The position numbers and the translations under genes are program-made. Shown in pieces: positions 1 to 9,200 of a DNA stretch of 64,000 nt. Position 1 is the stretch's first letter. Each line of letters opens with the position of its first letter. The notes below the pieces were generated by a model that made no database searches, was not told the DNA's origin, and saw nothing but the letters and a program-made list of their open reading frames with translations. Origin of the DNA: Stigmatella aurantiaca (GTDB taxonomy: Bacteria > Myxococcota > Myxococcia > Myxococcales > Myxococcaceae). The stretch lies in assembly GCF_900109545.1 (NCBI RefSeq), contig NZ_FOAP01000005.1, positions 124,001 through 188,000 of the forward strand. The letters run 5' to 3'.

Positions 1-1225
1 TTGCAGAAGGTTGAGGAGGGTTTCTTCCCCCATTCATGTCACAATTGAGACTTTTGGCTTGAAACAAAATACGCCCACCACCTCCGCCACCTCCAGGTAA
101 TTTTCCGGAGATAGGCTCCCCTCCACTTCCACCCCGAGCATAGAGTTTGACGCACTCAGCGTCGCCAACAACACGCACGATAATGGTACCGCCAGCTCCT
201 CCTCCCCCTCCACCGCCCCCAGAGGAGCCAGTCACACTTTGACCATCGGCAGTGATAGTGCCATTGCCCACCAGTGAACCTGCACGAATCAAAATGGCCC
301 CGCCACCTGCTCCTCCGGGCGTCCCGCCATTCCCCGCCCCTCCCCCCCCTCCCATGATTAACCGTCCGAAAACAGTACTGTAGTGATCCACCTGCATATC
401 TAAATTGGTTACAGATGCGCCCCCCATCCCTCCTGATGGAGAGCCTCCTCCTCTTCCACCGCTGCCATGGTTTCCACCCCCGCCTCCTCCACCACCCGCT
501 TCAGAACAAGCGCTCTTGCCCGCATTGGCATTATTTCCGTAAGCTGAAGGTGCTGCGGAGGCTGAGTTCAATCCTTCCCCGCGGTTCGCCGCGAAAGCCG
601 TGGTTGAACAGGCCGCGAACTCTCCGCCACGAAAGCCTGCCCATTTTGCCGATATCGTTCCTTCAACAACCAGCGTATTTTGCACGAGGAAGGCGACCAC
701 TCCTCCTTTGTTGCCGTCCCATGGCGCAGCTTCAATACGGCCGCTACTAGCAACATAGACCGCAACGTATTCAGGCACGGAAATGACCTGAGTTTTCTCC
801 ACGGCGTAAGCATGCTCAAGTGGCTTGGTCAGTATCAAGCGCCGGTTCGGGGTACTGCCTTCAATACTCTTGATTCGAGCAAACTCCCAGCGCCCTAAAG
901 CACTTCCCTCAGCACCGTCTAAATCAATCGGGGACGTCGCATTTTCATTTATAAAGTTCTTCCTCGTTTGAAGAACCATCACGAGTCTGGTCTGCTCGAA
1001 GGAAGCCTCATTCTCGGTACTAGTGGTTTCCTCGCCTACATTGATGAAGTCTTGGCCTGCTTGGATATCAGCATTAACACTTGCATACCTGTTAACAACC
1101 GCTGTCGCTTTAACGGTCTTTATTAAATCCGAGCCATCCCCTAGAAAAATCGTATCGCGCTCGGCCAGCCCTGAAGAAGCCGCCATGAGCATTGTCATGA
1201 CAAGCAGTTTCTCAAGTGTTTTCAT
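1..1225 (-). CDS. secreted glycine-rich surface protein, 3' part beyond window edge
   Basis: The reading frame starts at ATG 1225 behind a strong GGAGGTGG ribosome site and stays open for 408 codons to the window edge, so the C-terminus is missing. Residues 1-21 look like a signal peptide (MKTLEKLL, then a hydrophobic run ending in ASSGLA). Residues 22 to about 230 are an ordinary mixed domain. From about residue 240 the protein carries several poly-glycine blocks separated by short beta-strand-like segments such as GAILIRAGSLVGNGTIT and GGTIIVRVVG. This pattern is typical of myxobacterial extracellular glycine-rich beta-rich proteins, some annotated as gliding-motility or adhesin proteins; the function here is inferred only. 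Codons use A/T at third positions much more than neighbouring genes do. It lies downstream of the OmpA-like gene in the same direction with a 148-base gap, so it probably has its own promoter. Confidence 0.75.
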   Translation of the reverse strand, partial: MKTLEKLLVMTMLMAASSGLAERDTIFLGDGSDLIKTVKATAVVNRYASVNADIQAGQDFINVGEETTSTENEASFEQTRLVMVLQTRKNFINENATSPIDLDGAEGSALGRWEFARIKSIEGSTPNRRLILTKPLEHAYAVEKTQVISVPEYVAVYVASSGRIEAAPWDGNKGGVVAFLVQNTLVVEGTISAKWAGFRGGEFAACSTTAFAANRGEGLNSASAAPSAYGNNANAGKSACSEAGGGGGGGGNHGSGGRGGGSPSGGMGGASVTNLDMQVDHYSTVFGRLIMGGGGGAGNGGTPGGAGGGAILIRAGSLVGNGTITADGQSVTGSSGGGGGGGGAGGTIIVRVVGDAECVKLYARGGSGGEPISGKLPGGGGGGGRILFQAKSLNCDMNGGRNPPQPSA

Positions 1226-1373
1226 CGTCCACCTCCATGACACCTGTCCTAAGACAAACCCGGCGCCCAGATAAATTAATTGAGACGCCTGATGAACTGT
1301 CACATCACACGAGCCGTCTCGCTTGCGGCAACATTTTTTGTATCACGCAGCGAAGCCCTTGTTACCTCCGCGC

Positions 1374-3200
1374 CTACTGCTGAGACACATCCGCGCCTCC
1401 ATCACCGTCACGAATGATCTTGAAGTCCACGCGGCGGTTGTTCTCACGACCAATCGAGGTCAGGGGACTATCAATAGGCTTGTCCGGACCATAGCCCCGC
1501 GCTTCCAGCTTTTCGGCGGCCACGCCCTTGCTCAGCAAGTAGCGCCGGACTTCCTCCGCGCGATGCTGCGAGAGCTGCCGCAGTTGGTCGGGAAGTCCCC
1601 GGTCGTCCGTGTGTGCGCCCACCACGACCCGAGGAATCTCCGGATGCTCCTTCAGCACCTTGGCCACCCAATCCAGGAGCACGAAGGAGCGCTGCTGGAT
1701 GCGCCAGCCAGCCGCCTCGAAGAACACTTTGTTGCCACGTAGGTTGATCTCCTTGGCATCAATCAGAACTTGTGGCGCTTCGTGCTCCGGACACCCCAGG
1801 TTGCTCTCCGGTCCTGCCTCACGAGCACACGTGTCCGTCCGGTTGGGGACACCGTCCTTGTCCGAATCCTCTTCGGGGCATCCCTTGCGCTCGACGGGAC
1901 CGGGCTCGTTGGGACACTCGTCCTGATCATTGTCGATGCCGTCCTTGTCCCGGTCCTTGACCGGGCACCCCCGGTTCTCCACAGGGCCGGGTTCCTGGGG
2001 ACAGGTGTCATCCTCGTCCCCCACACCATCATTGTCGTCATCCCGCACGGGGCATCCCTGGCGTGCGGCGGGACCAAACTCCGTTGGACAACCGTCCAAG
2101 GAGTCCTCGATGCCATCCATGTCCGTATCCGCGCGAGGACAGCCCGCGCGAGCGGTGTCTCCGGCCAGTTCAGGGCACTTGTCATCGATGTTGAGAACGC
2201 TGTCGCCGTCGTCATCCTTGTGCGGGCACTCTTCCGGTGCGAGGGGAAGCCCCATGTCACACATGACGGAGGCCTCCCCCGGCCCTCGCCGGGGCGTCAC
2301 ATCACCGAACGAGGCCCCCGCCAGCACCCGGAACAACGGGGTTCCCAACGCAGCGCCCACCCCCATGCCGCCAAGCGCGAAGATCTCCAGCGAGGGATTC
2401 ACCAGATAGCGGAAGCCTGGCAGGAATTCCGCGGCTCCCGACTGCTTGGACAACGGGACCGTCCCCAGCACGTTGAACTCGTACCTCAAACGGCGTCCCG
2501 TCGACGTGACCGCCGCCCCGATGCGCAATTCGTTGCCCAGTTCATCCTGGAACTCCGTGGAAGAGCCCACATCACTGATACGCCCGGAAGGGCGCACCAT
2601 GAACCCCACATCCAAAGCAGCACGGAAAAAGCCGAAATGCCTTCCAACCATGAGCCGCGGCATGTAGCGCACATCGGCATCCCGTGAGAGACCATCGGGA
2701 TTGCCCACGGGCAACAACACATCCCCCCCCAACGCCAGGTCTACGCCGCCCTGCTCTTCTTGGGTGAGCAACCCTATGCGCAGCCCTGCTGTGGGGGTTC
2801 CCAGCCCAAACGACTCTGGGCGCGTCAGCCCTGTCTTGCTCGAATCTTCCCCCCGCTGCAGCGCCACCACGGGGAGCTGTACCCCGAGTTGGAGCCAGTT
2901 CCTCAGAGCATACGCGGCAACCACATGCATCGTGGCGCGGCCCCCCACGATCGGAATGTCGTCCACTCCGTCCCGGTGGACGACCAGGAGATTGTGCGAA
3001 TAGTGCCCTGCCGTAGAGAGCCGGTACTGCCCGGCCTGCAGCAGTTCGCCCGTACCGACCACCAGAGAGCCCTCTGCTCCCGGGTTCAACTCCAACCGCT
3101 CCAGCTCGAAATTCCGCAGGGCGGGCTGCGCGAGCGCCGCCATCCCTGGCAGCAACAGACAGAGCGTCAGTACGCCTTGATTGAGCATCCTTCGTCCCAT
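1374..3200 (-). CDS. OmpA-family outer membrane protein with TSP3 repeats
   Basis: The called start gives 608 residues. An ATG four codons later (3188) is an alternative; upstream in-frame sequence to 3359 is not protein-like. A signal peptide (MLNQGVLTLCLLLPGMAALAQ) is followed by a domain of about 280 residues rich in alternating beta-strand patterns, compatible with an outer-membrane barrel. Residues about 326-472 hold five calcium-binding thrombospondin type 3 repeats of the form DxDxDGxxDxxDxCP...GC. Residues about 487-600 form an OmpA/MotB peptidoglycan-binding domain with the characteristic HTDDRG and NRRVDF motifs. Known proteins of this build tether the outer membrane to peptidoglycan. 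It is divergent from the T6SS locus with a 301-base shared upstream region, so an accessory cell-wall anchoring role is possible but unproven. Confidence 0.9.
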   Translation of the reverse strand: MGRRMLNQGVLTLCLLLPGMAALAQPALRNFELERLELNPGAEGSLVVGTGELLQAGQYRLSTAGHYSHNLLVVHRDGVDDIPIVGGRATMHVVAAYALRNWLQLGVQLPVVALQRGEDSSKTGLTRPESFGLGTPTAGLRIGLLTQEEQGGVDLALGGDVLLPVGNPDGLSRDADVRYMPRLMVGRHFGFFRAALDVGFMVRPSGRISDVGSSTEFQDELGNELRIGAAVTSTGRRLRYEFNVLGTVPLSKQSGAAEFLPGFRYLVNPSLEIFALGGMGVGAALGTPLFRVLAGASFGDVTPRRGPGEASVMCDMGLPLAPEECPHKDDDGDSVLNIDDKCPELAGDTARAGCPRADTDMDGIEDSLDGCPTEFGPAARQGCPVRDDDNDGVGDEDDTCPQEPGPVENRGCPVKDRDKDGIDNDQDECPNEPGPVERKGCPEEDSDKDGVPNRTDTCAREAGPESNLGCPEHEAPQVLIDAKEINLRGNKVFFEAAGWRIQQRSFVLLDWVAKVLKEHPEIPRVVVGAHTDDRGLPDQLRQLSQHRAEEVRRYLLSKGVAAEKLEARGYGPDKPIDSPLTSIGRENNRRVDFKIIRDGDGGADVSQQ

Positions 3201-3452
3201 GGGTCCCCCGCGGCAGATGTTCCACCCTGCGAGCCCGCGCACTCTAACAGCCTTCCCGCGCGGCGTGACCTGGCATTGATCAAGACCTCCGAAAAAGAGA
3301 TCCGCCGCGGCCATCAGGCCCCATCGCTTTTCCCGGCCGCCTTCACGCAGGCACGACACTCTTAATAAGGAGCGTCCTGGCCAGACATCGCGAGTCTTCC
3401 GCGCCTTGCTCGTTCCAGCAGATCACCATCACTTGCGGTGACCTTTTTTCTC

Positions 3453-3467
3453 TGGCAGGCTGTTTGT
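3453..3467 (+). promoter_or_regulatory. possible sigma-54-type promoter before the T6SS locus
   Basis: TGGCAG, five bases, then TTGT places GG and GT exactly ten bases apart, as in -24/-12 promoters, 35 bases before the tssJ start. The -12 element has GT rather than the conserved GC, so the match is imperfect. Sigma-54 control is known for some T6SS loci. This is a weak candidate only. Confidence 0.25.
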
Positions 3468-3501
3468 CAGTGGCCCAACGGGCCCAGGGGGAATCCAACA
3501 C

Positions 3502-4134
3502 GTGACAGGGAGAAGCGCAAACGTACAGCCGCACGCGAACTTCAAGGCGTGCAGCGGCTCCAGTGTTCAGCGCAGAGGACTTCTGATCATGCTTCTCCTC
3601 GCATCCACCGGGGGAACCGCGTGCGCGAAGCGCGTGGGACCTGCGGCCTGCGAGACCCCGCCTCCCTTTCAGGTTGTCCTGGATGTGTCCGCGCAGGTCA
3701 ACCCAGATCCTCGCGGCCGCTCCCTACCCACGGTGGTGCAAATCCTCCAGTTGCAAGACAGTGTAAAACTGGATCGCGCGGGATTCAGGGATCTCTGGAG
3801 CAGTCCACAGGAATTCCTTGGTAAGGATTTACTCCAGACGGCTGAGTTCACCGTAGCCCCTGGGCAGAAGTTCCAGCGCTGGATTCAGAGGGATCCGAAA
3901 GCCCGCTTCGTGCTGGCCATGGGCCACTTCCGCCAGCCTCTGGGCTATTCCTGGCGCGCGATCGCCAAACTCGATCCAGTGCCCGAGGTTTTCTGTTCCG
4001 AGCGGCCCGCGGGCGAGCAGGACGCACCCAGACCGGGTGACTTGCAGTTGCGCTACCGGCTCCAAGGCTACCAACTCGACATTCTTCGTCGGCATGCCGT
4101 GCTGACACCGCCCGCCCCCAAGAGGAGTTCATGA
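3502..4134 (+). CDS. tssJ: T6SS outer-membrane lipoprotein TssJ
   Basis: TssJ anchors the T6SS membrane complex to the outer membrane and binds the periplasmic tail of TssM. The predicted product is 210 residues from GTG 3502, preceded by AGGGGG. A basic pair (RR, residues 24-25) precedes a short hydrophobic stretch and a lipobox-like GGTAC with Cys41 as the likely lipidated residue. The body shows the TssJ pattern of a transthyretin-like beta-sandwich: a VVLDVSAQVNPDPRGRS segment, then VVQILQLQDSVKL, and a late FRQP turn. The first 20 residues before the basic pair are unusually long for a lipoprotein leader, but no better start codon lies downstream until ATG 3589, which would remove the basic residues. 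It overlaps tssK by ATGA, so translation is probably coupled. It is the first gene of the locus. Confidence 0.88.
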   Translation: MTGRSANVQPHANFKACSGSSVQRRGLLIMLLLASTGGTACAKRVGPAACETPPPFQVVLDVSAQVNPDPRGRSLPTVVQILQLQDSVKLDRAGFRDLWSSPQEFLGKDLLQTAEFTVAPGQKFQRWIQRDPKARFVLAMGHFRQPLGYSWRAIAKLDPVPEVFCSERPAGEQDAPRPGDLQLRYRLQGYQLDILRRHAVLTPPAPKRSS

Positions 4135-5498
4135 AGAACGCTCAGCGCGTCGTCTGGTCGGAGGGGATGCTCATGAGTCCCCACCACCTGCAGCAGCTCG
4201 ACCTGTACCACGAGAACCTGCTGGACCTCCGGCTGGCGGCGGTGGAGCCCTACCCCTGGGGCGTGGTGGCACTGGAGCTGGACATGGAGGCGCTGCGCGC
4301 AGGCCGCGTCCAGTTGCGCCACTTCAGTGGCATCCTTCCCGATGGGCTGCCCATCTCCTTCCACAGCGGCGACCCCGAGGCTCCCCCGGCACGCCCCACG
4401 GAGGGATTCTTCCCTCCGGCCCAGCACATGCTGGATGTCTACCTGGGCGTTCCACGCGAGCGCAGCGGCGTGGAGAGCTATGGCGGGAGTGAGCGCGTGA
4501 GCGGAAATCCCCGCTACAGCCCCTCCAACCGGCCGGTGAGCGATCTGACCTCCTCCACGTCCATCGTTCCGGTGGCGTTCGCCCAGCGAAACGTGCGGCT
4601 GCTCTTCGGCACCGAGCCTCGAGAAGACTACGACGCCATCAAGATCGCCGAGCTGTCGCGCGACCGTTCCGGCAGCCTGACGCTCGTCGAGAACTACATC
4701 CCACCAGCCCTGCGCATCGACGCGTCGCCCTACATCATGTCCGAGCTGCGCAACCTGCTGCGGCTCATCGTCGCCAAGCAACGCCAGCTCGCGGCGCGGC
4801 GCCGGCACCGGGATGCGTCGGCGCTCGAGTTCACCGCCTCGGACGTGACGCTCTTTCTGGAGCTCAATTCGCTCAACAGCATCATTCCCCTGCTCCAGCA
4901 CGCCATCGACTCAGGCAACATGAGGCCGCACGCGCTCTACCTGGCGCTCAGCCAGTGTGCCGGGCAGCTCTGCACGTTCGTGGCGGACGCGGATCCCACC
5001 ACGCTGCCGTCGTTCCAGTTCATCCAGCTGCGCGTCACCTTCGAGGAACTCTTCCTCCGCTTCCAGACGTTGCTGCGCGCCGTGGCGCTCGAGCAGTGCC
5101 TCACCGTGCAGTTGCAAGCCGGGGATGACCGGCTCTACCGCGGAAAGATGGAGGACGAGCGCTTCGATCGCTGCGGCCAGTTCTTCCTCTCGGTGCGCAG
5201 TGAGTTGCCGGAGCGGGTCGTGGCCGAGCAGCTGCCCAAGCTCGCCAAGCTCGCCAGCTGGCTGGACATCCAGAACCTGGTGCATGCCGCCTCACCGGGC
5301 GTTCCCATCCAGGTCAACTACCGGCCCCCGCCCGAAGTCCCCATCCAGGCGGGCGTCATCTACTTCTCGCTCTTCATCTCGGACAGCTACTGGCGGAATG
5401 CGATGAGAGATCGCTCGCTCGCGCTCTACCTACCGCATCCCTTCGACACTGCCCAGACCCAGGTCGAGCTGCTCGCCGTCCCCACCGCCAGCCGCTGA
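4131..5498 (+). CDS. tssK: T6SS baseplate protein TssK
   Basis: The 455-residue product has the usual length for TssK, the trimeric baseplate component that links the baseplate wedges to the TssJLM membrane complex. The N-terminus (VVWSEGMLMSPHHLQQ) is the family signature: TssK proteins begin with a W-x-EGM-x-L-x-PQHFQ-like motif. The C-terminal region contains the expected YFSLFISDSYW segment. The start ATG overlaps the tssJ stop and is preceded by GAGGAG. A 15-base gap separates it from tssL. Nothing appears damaged. Confidence 0.95.
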   Translation: MKNAQRVVWSEGMLMSPHHLQQLDLYHENLLDLRLAAVEPYPWGVVALELDMEALRAGRVQLRHFSGILPDGLPISFHSGDPEAPPARPTEGFFPPAQHMLDVYLGVPRERSGVESYGGSERVSGNPRYSPSNRPVSDLTSSTSIVPVAFAQRNVRLLFGTEPREDYDAIKIAELSRDRSGSLTLVENYIPPALRIDASPYIMSELRNLLRLIVAKQRQLAARRRHRDASALEFTASDVTLFLELNSLNSIIPLLQHAIDSGNMRPHALYLALSQCAGQLCTFVADADPTTLPSFQFIQLRVTFEELFLRFQTLLRAVALEQCLTVQLQAGDDRLYRGKMEDERFDRCGQFFLSVRSELPERVVAEQLPKLAKLASWLDIQNLVHAASPGVPIQVNYRPPPEVPIQAGVIYFSLFISDSYWRNAMRDRSLALYLPHPFDTAQTQVELLAVPTASR

Positions 5499-5513
5499 CG
5501 AAGGCCCGATTCC

Positions 5514-6206
5514 ATGCAACGAGCCACTGAAGCCACCAAGGACTGCTTCGACGCGGCCATCCGGATCCGGAGCTCGGATGCCGCCGCGATCCCCCCTCCC
5601 GAGGTGATGCACCACCGCCTGCGCGGCGTCGTGGACGAGATGCTGCGGCGCGCGGCCGTCCTGGGCTTCAGCCATCAGGACGCCCAGGACATGGCCTACG
5701 CCCTGGTCGCCCTGCTCGACGAGGTCACCCTCAGCCGGCCCGAGCCCTACCGGTCCTTCTGGATGACCAACCAGCTACAGCTTCAGTACTTCAACGAGAA
5801 CGTCGCCGGTGACGGCTTCTTCTACCGCCTGCAGGCCATCCGGAAGGACCCGCACCGCTTCGAGGTGCTGCAGGTCTACTACCTGTGCATGCTCTTCGGC
5901 TTCCAGGGGCGCTACCGCATCCGCGGCGGCGAGCTGGAGTTGATGACGCTCATCGACTCGGTCCAGAAGGACCTGGAGCGGGCGAAGCCGTTTGACTTCG
6001 ACGTCCTGTCACCCCATGGGGAGCGGCCCACCGAGTCGCTGCTCGCGGGCAAGCGCAAGCTGTCGCCGATGGTCATCTCCTTGGGGGCCATGGTGCTCGC
6101 CCTGACCGTTTACGGCGGGCTGCAGCTCAGCATGGACAGCACCGTCAGCACCGTCATGAACGAGATCAAGCTCCACATGGCCACCCACACGGGAGAAACG
6201 CGATGA
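5514..6206 (+). CDS. tssL: T6SS inner-membrane protein TssL (DotU/IcmH)
   Basis: The 230-residue product has a cytoplasmic helical DotU domain (about residues 15-170, with the conserved ALVALLDE and FNENVAGDGFF motifs) and a single C-terminal transmembrane helix at about 188-208, followed by only about 20 residues. TssL forms the inner-membrane base of the T6SS trans-envelope complex with TssM. There is no OmpA-like peptidoglycan-binding extension, so peptidoglycan anchoring would need another protein. The stop overlaps the tssM start (ATGA). Confidence 0.95.
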   Translation: MQRATEATKDCFDAAIRIRSSDAAAIPPPEVMHHRLRGVVDEMLRRAAVLGFSHQDAQDMAYALVALLDEVTLSRPEPYRSFWMTNQLQLQYFNENVAGDGFFYRLQAIRKDPHRFEVLQVYYLCMLFGFQGRYRIRGGELELMTLIDSVQKDLERAKPFDFDVLSPHGERPTESLLAGKRKLSPMVISLGAMVLALTVYGGLQLSMDSTVSTVMNEIKLHMATHTGETR

Positions 6207-9200
6207 TGTTTTGGGCCATCGCCGTCACTTCACTGGTGGGGCTGGCATGGGGCGCCATCGCCATGCTTGGGATGCCCCCGGTCCTGACAGGGCTCGTCGC
6301 GCTGGGCGTGCTGCTGCTGCTGGCGAGCGTCCGCTGGATCGTGCGCAAGGTGCGGGCGCGCAAGGCGGCCAAGAAGCTCGAGGGCGCCCTGGAAGCCCAG
6401 GCCGAAGAGCAGCGCAAGACGGTGCGGCCCGACCTGCAGCCGGAACTCAAGGCCATGCAGGCCGAGTTCACCAAGGCGGTAGAGGCGCTCAAGACCTCCA
6501 AGTTGTCGCGAGGCCGCAAGGATGCGCTCGCCGTCCTGCCCTGGTACCTCATTGTCGGACCGCCGGGCGCCGGCAAGAGCACCGCGCTGCGCAACTCGGG
6601 GTTGAAGTTTCCCTACCTGTCCGCCAAGGGCGGTGGCGTGCGGGGTGTGGGAGGCACACGCAACTGTGACTGGTGGCTCACCAACGAGGCCGTGCTCCTC
6701 GACACCGCCGGCCGCTACCTGAGCAGCGAGGAGGATAGGCCCGAGTGGTTCGCGTTCCTCGACACGCTCTCGAAGCATCGCCCCAAGCGGCCCATCAATG
6801 GCCTCATCGTGGCGGTGAGCGTCAGCGAGCTCATGGGCGCGGATCCCCAGGCCGTCGGCGAGCTGGGCCAGAACATCCGCGAGCGGCTGGACGAAATCAC
6901 GTCCCGCCTGCGCACCCTGGTGCCCGTCTACTTGATGCTCACCAAGTGCGATCTCATCCCCGGCTTCACGGAGATGTATGCGGACCTGACCCGCTCCGAG
7001 CGCGGGCAGATCTGGGGCTTCACGGTGCCCATGGGCTCTCAAGCGGAGGCCTCCACAGACCTGCTGCTGGGGCGTTTCGACGAGCTGGTGAACGTGCTGG
7101 AGCAGCGCACCCTGAAGCGGCTGGGGCAGGAGCGCCGCCAGGATACCCGCGAGCACATCTACCAGTTCCCTCAGCGCTTCGACTCGCTGCGAAAGAATCT
7201 GGCCGAGTTCGTCCAGCCGCTCTTCCTGAACAACGTGTACCAGGACACGCCGGTGATGCGCGGGCTGTACTTCACCAGCGGCACCCAGGACCACAAGCCC
7301 GTGGAGCGGCGGGCCGGCACGTCCGCGGAGCTGTTCGGAGAGGCCCGTCCTCCCGAGCCGAGCGCGGAAGGCCGCAGCTACTTCCTGTGGGACATCTTCA
7401 CCAAGGTCATGTTCCAGGACCAGGAGATGGCTGTCCGCAGTTCCATGGAGGAGCAGCGCTACATGCGGCGCCAGCGGCTGGTGGCCGCCACGTATTTCAC
7501 CGCGGCGGCGCTGCTGCTCATCCTGCCCTTCATTTCTTTCTTCCAGAACCGCAGCATCGCGCGCGACGTGCGCGACGCCATCACCCTGGTCCAACTCGAT
7601 GACCGCGACGATCTCGCGCGCATCAAGGATCTGTCTCCCCTTCAGCAGCAGCTCCAGACGTTGACGCGGCACAAGACCGAGGGCACTCCCTTCTGGCTTC
7701 GCTTCGGTCTGTACCAGGGCGACAAGCTCTTTCCGATGGCGCAGTCGTTCTACAATTCTGCCCTGCGCCGGGTGCTGCTGGGCAAGCAGTACGAGCGCAT
7801 CGAGCAGAACCTCGATCTGTTCTCGCGCAATCAGGACTTGCCGACCTGGAAACCGGGGAGCGAGGACTATGCGCACCACTTCGATGCGCTGAAGATGTAC
7901 CTACTCATCACCTGGCCGCGCGCGCCTCGCGAGCCGATGCTCGACGATGTTCATCAGGACTGGCTCGTGAGCCAGATGGTGCGGCACTGGACCCACTTGA
8001 AGGGCGCCGGAGGGGAAGCCAATCTGCAACAGGCCATCACCCGCCACGCACGCACCTACATCCAGATGTTGGCGGCGGAGCCGGAGCAACTGGCCTTTGC
8101 CCGCAGCACCAATCTGGTGCGCGTCACCCGCCGGGCGCTCAACCGGATTCCCATCACCACGCTGGAGATGGAGCGAATCGTCGCCGAGGTGGGCCGCGAG
8201 TATCCGGATCAGACGTTGGACGACATCGCCGGGAACGTCCCCGCCATGCGGGCCTCCAAGCGTGTCCGGGGCGCATTCACCAAGGTTGCCTGGGACCAGG
8301 TCGTGCTCGCCCGGTTGGAGAATGCCTTCAAGGACAAGGAAGCTTGGGTCCTGGACAAGGATGCCCTGGAAAACGAGGCCGAATCGCGCCGGGAGCTCCG
8401 CACCCGCTACTACCAGCAGTACATCCAGGAGTGGCGGGACTTCCTGAACTCCATCAGCGTCCGGCCTCCCGACGACGTGGACCAGATGCAAGCGTTGCTG
8501 GAGAGCCTCACGAGAGGCAAGCCGCCCGCTTTCGGAAGGCTGTTCCGGGCACTCACGTACAACGTCCAACTGGAACGGCCCAAAGACGAGAACAAGAGCA
8601 CGGCCCGGAAGGTCATCGAGAAGGTCTTCCCACCCGAGCCTTCCAAAAAGGAGGACCGGAAGCTCATCGACGAGAACTCAGCCAAAGGCGAGTACGAGCT
8701 GGGTCCCCGGGACGTGGAGCGGGAGTTCGCCACGCTGATCCGGTTCAACCTGGATAAGATTCCCACTCCCGACGAAGAGGAGTTTCAAACTGCCCTGGAG
8801 TACTACCAGGAACAACTCGCCGTGGTCCAAGCCGCCCTGGTCAGTGTGAAGGAAAAGCCGTCGGAGTCCGGCGCATTGCTGGAGAAGATCAAGTCCAGCC
8901 GGGTGAGCGTGGCGCTGCACGTCAAGAAATACGAGAACGGTGGCACGCTCCTCGAGCGGCTGCTGCTTCCGCCCTTCCAGGACATGGGCACCACCGTCTT
9001 CGCCGGCGTGGCGCAGGCCAAGAGCAACGATTGGTGCGAAGCTATCACCACCCCGCTCTCGCAGATCATGGCCGACCGGTACCCCTTTGTCCGCTCGTCG
9101 ATGCGGGATGCGTCGCTGGCCGAGGTCTCGGAGTTCCTGCGGCCCTCGGGCGGCACCCTTCGGAAGTTCATCCAGCAGAAGCTGGCCGACGAGGTCATCG

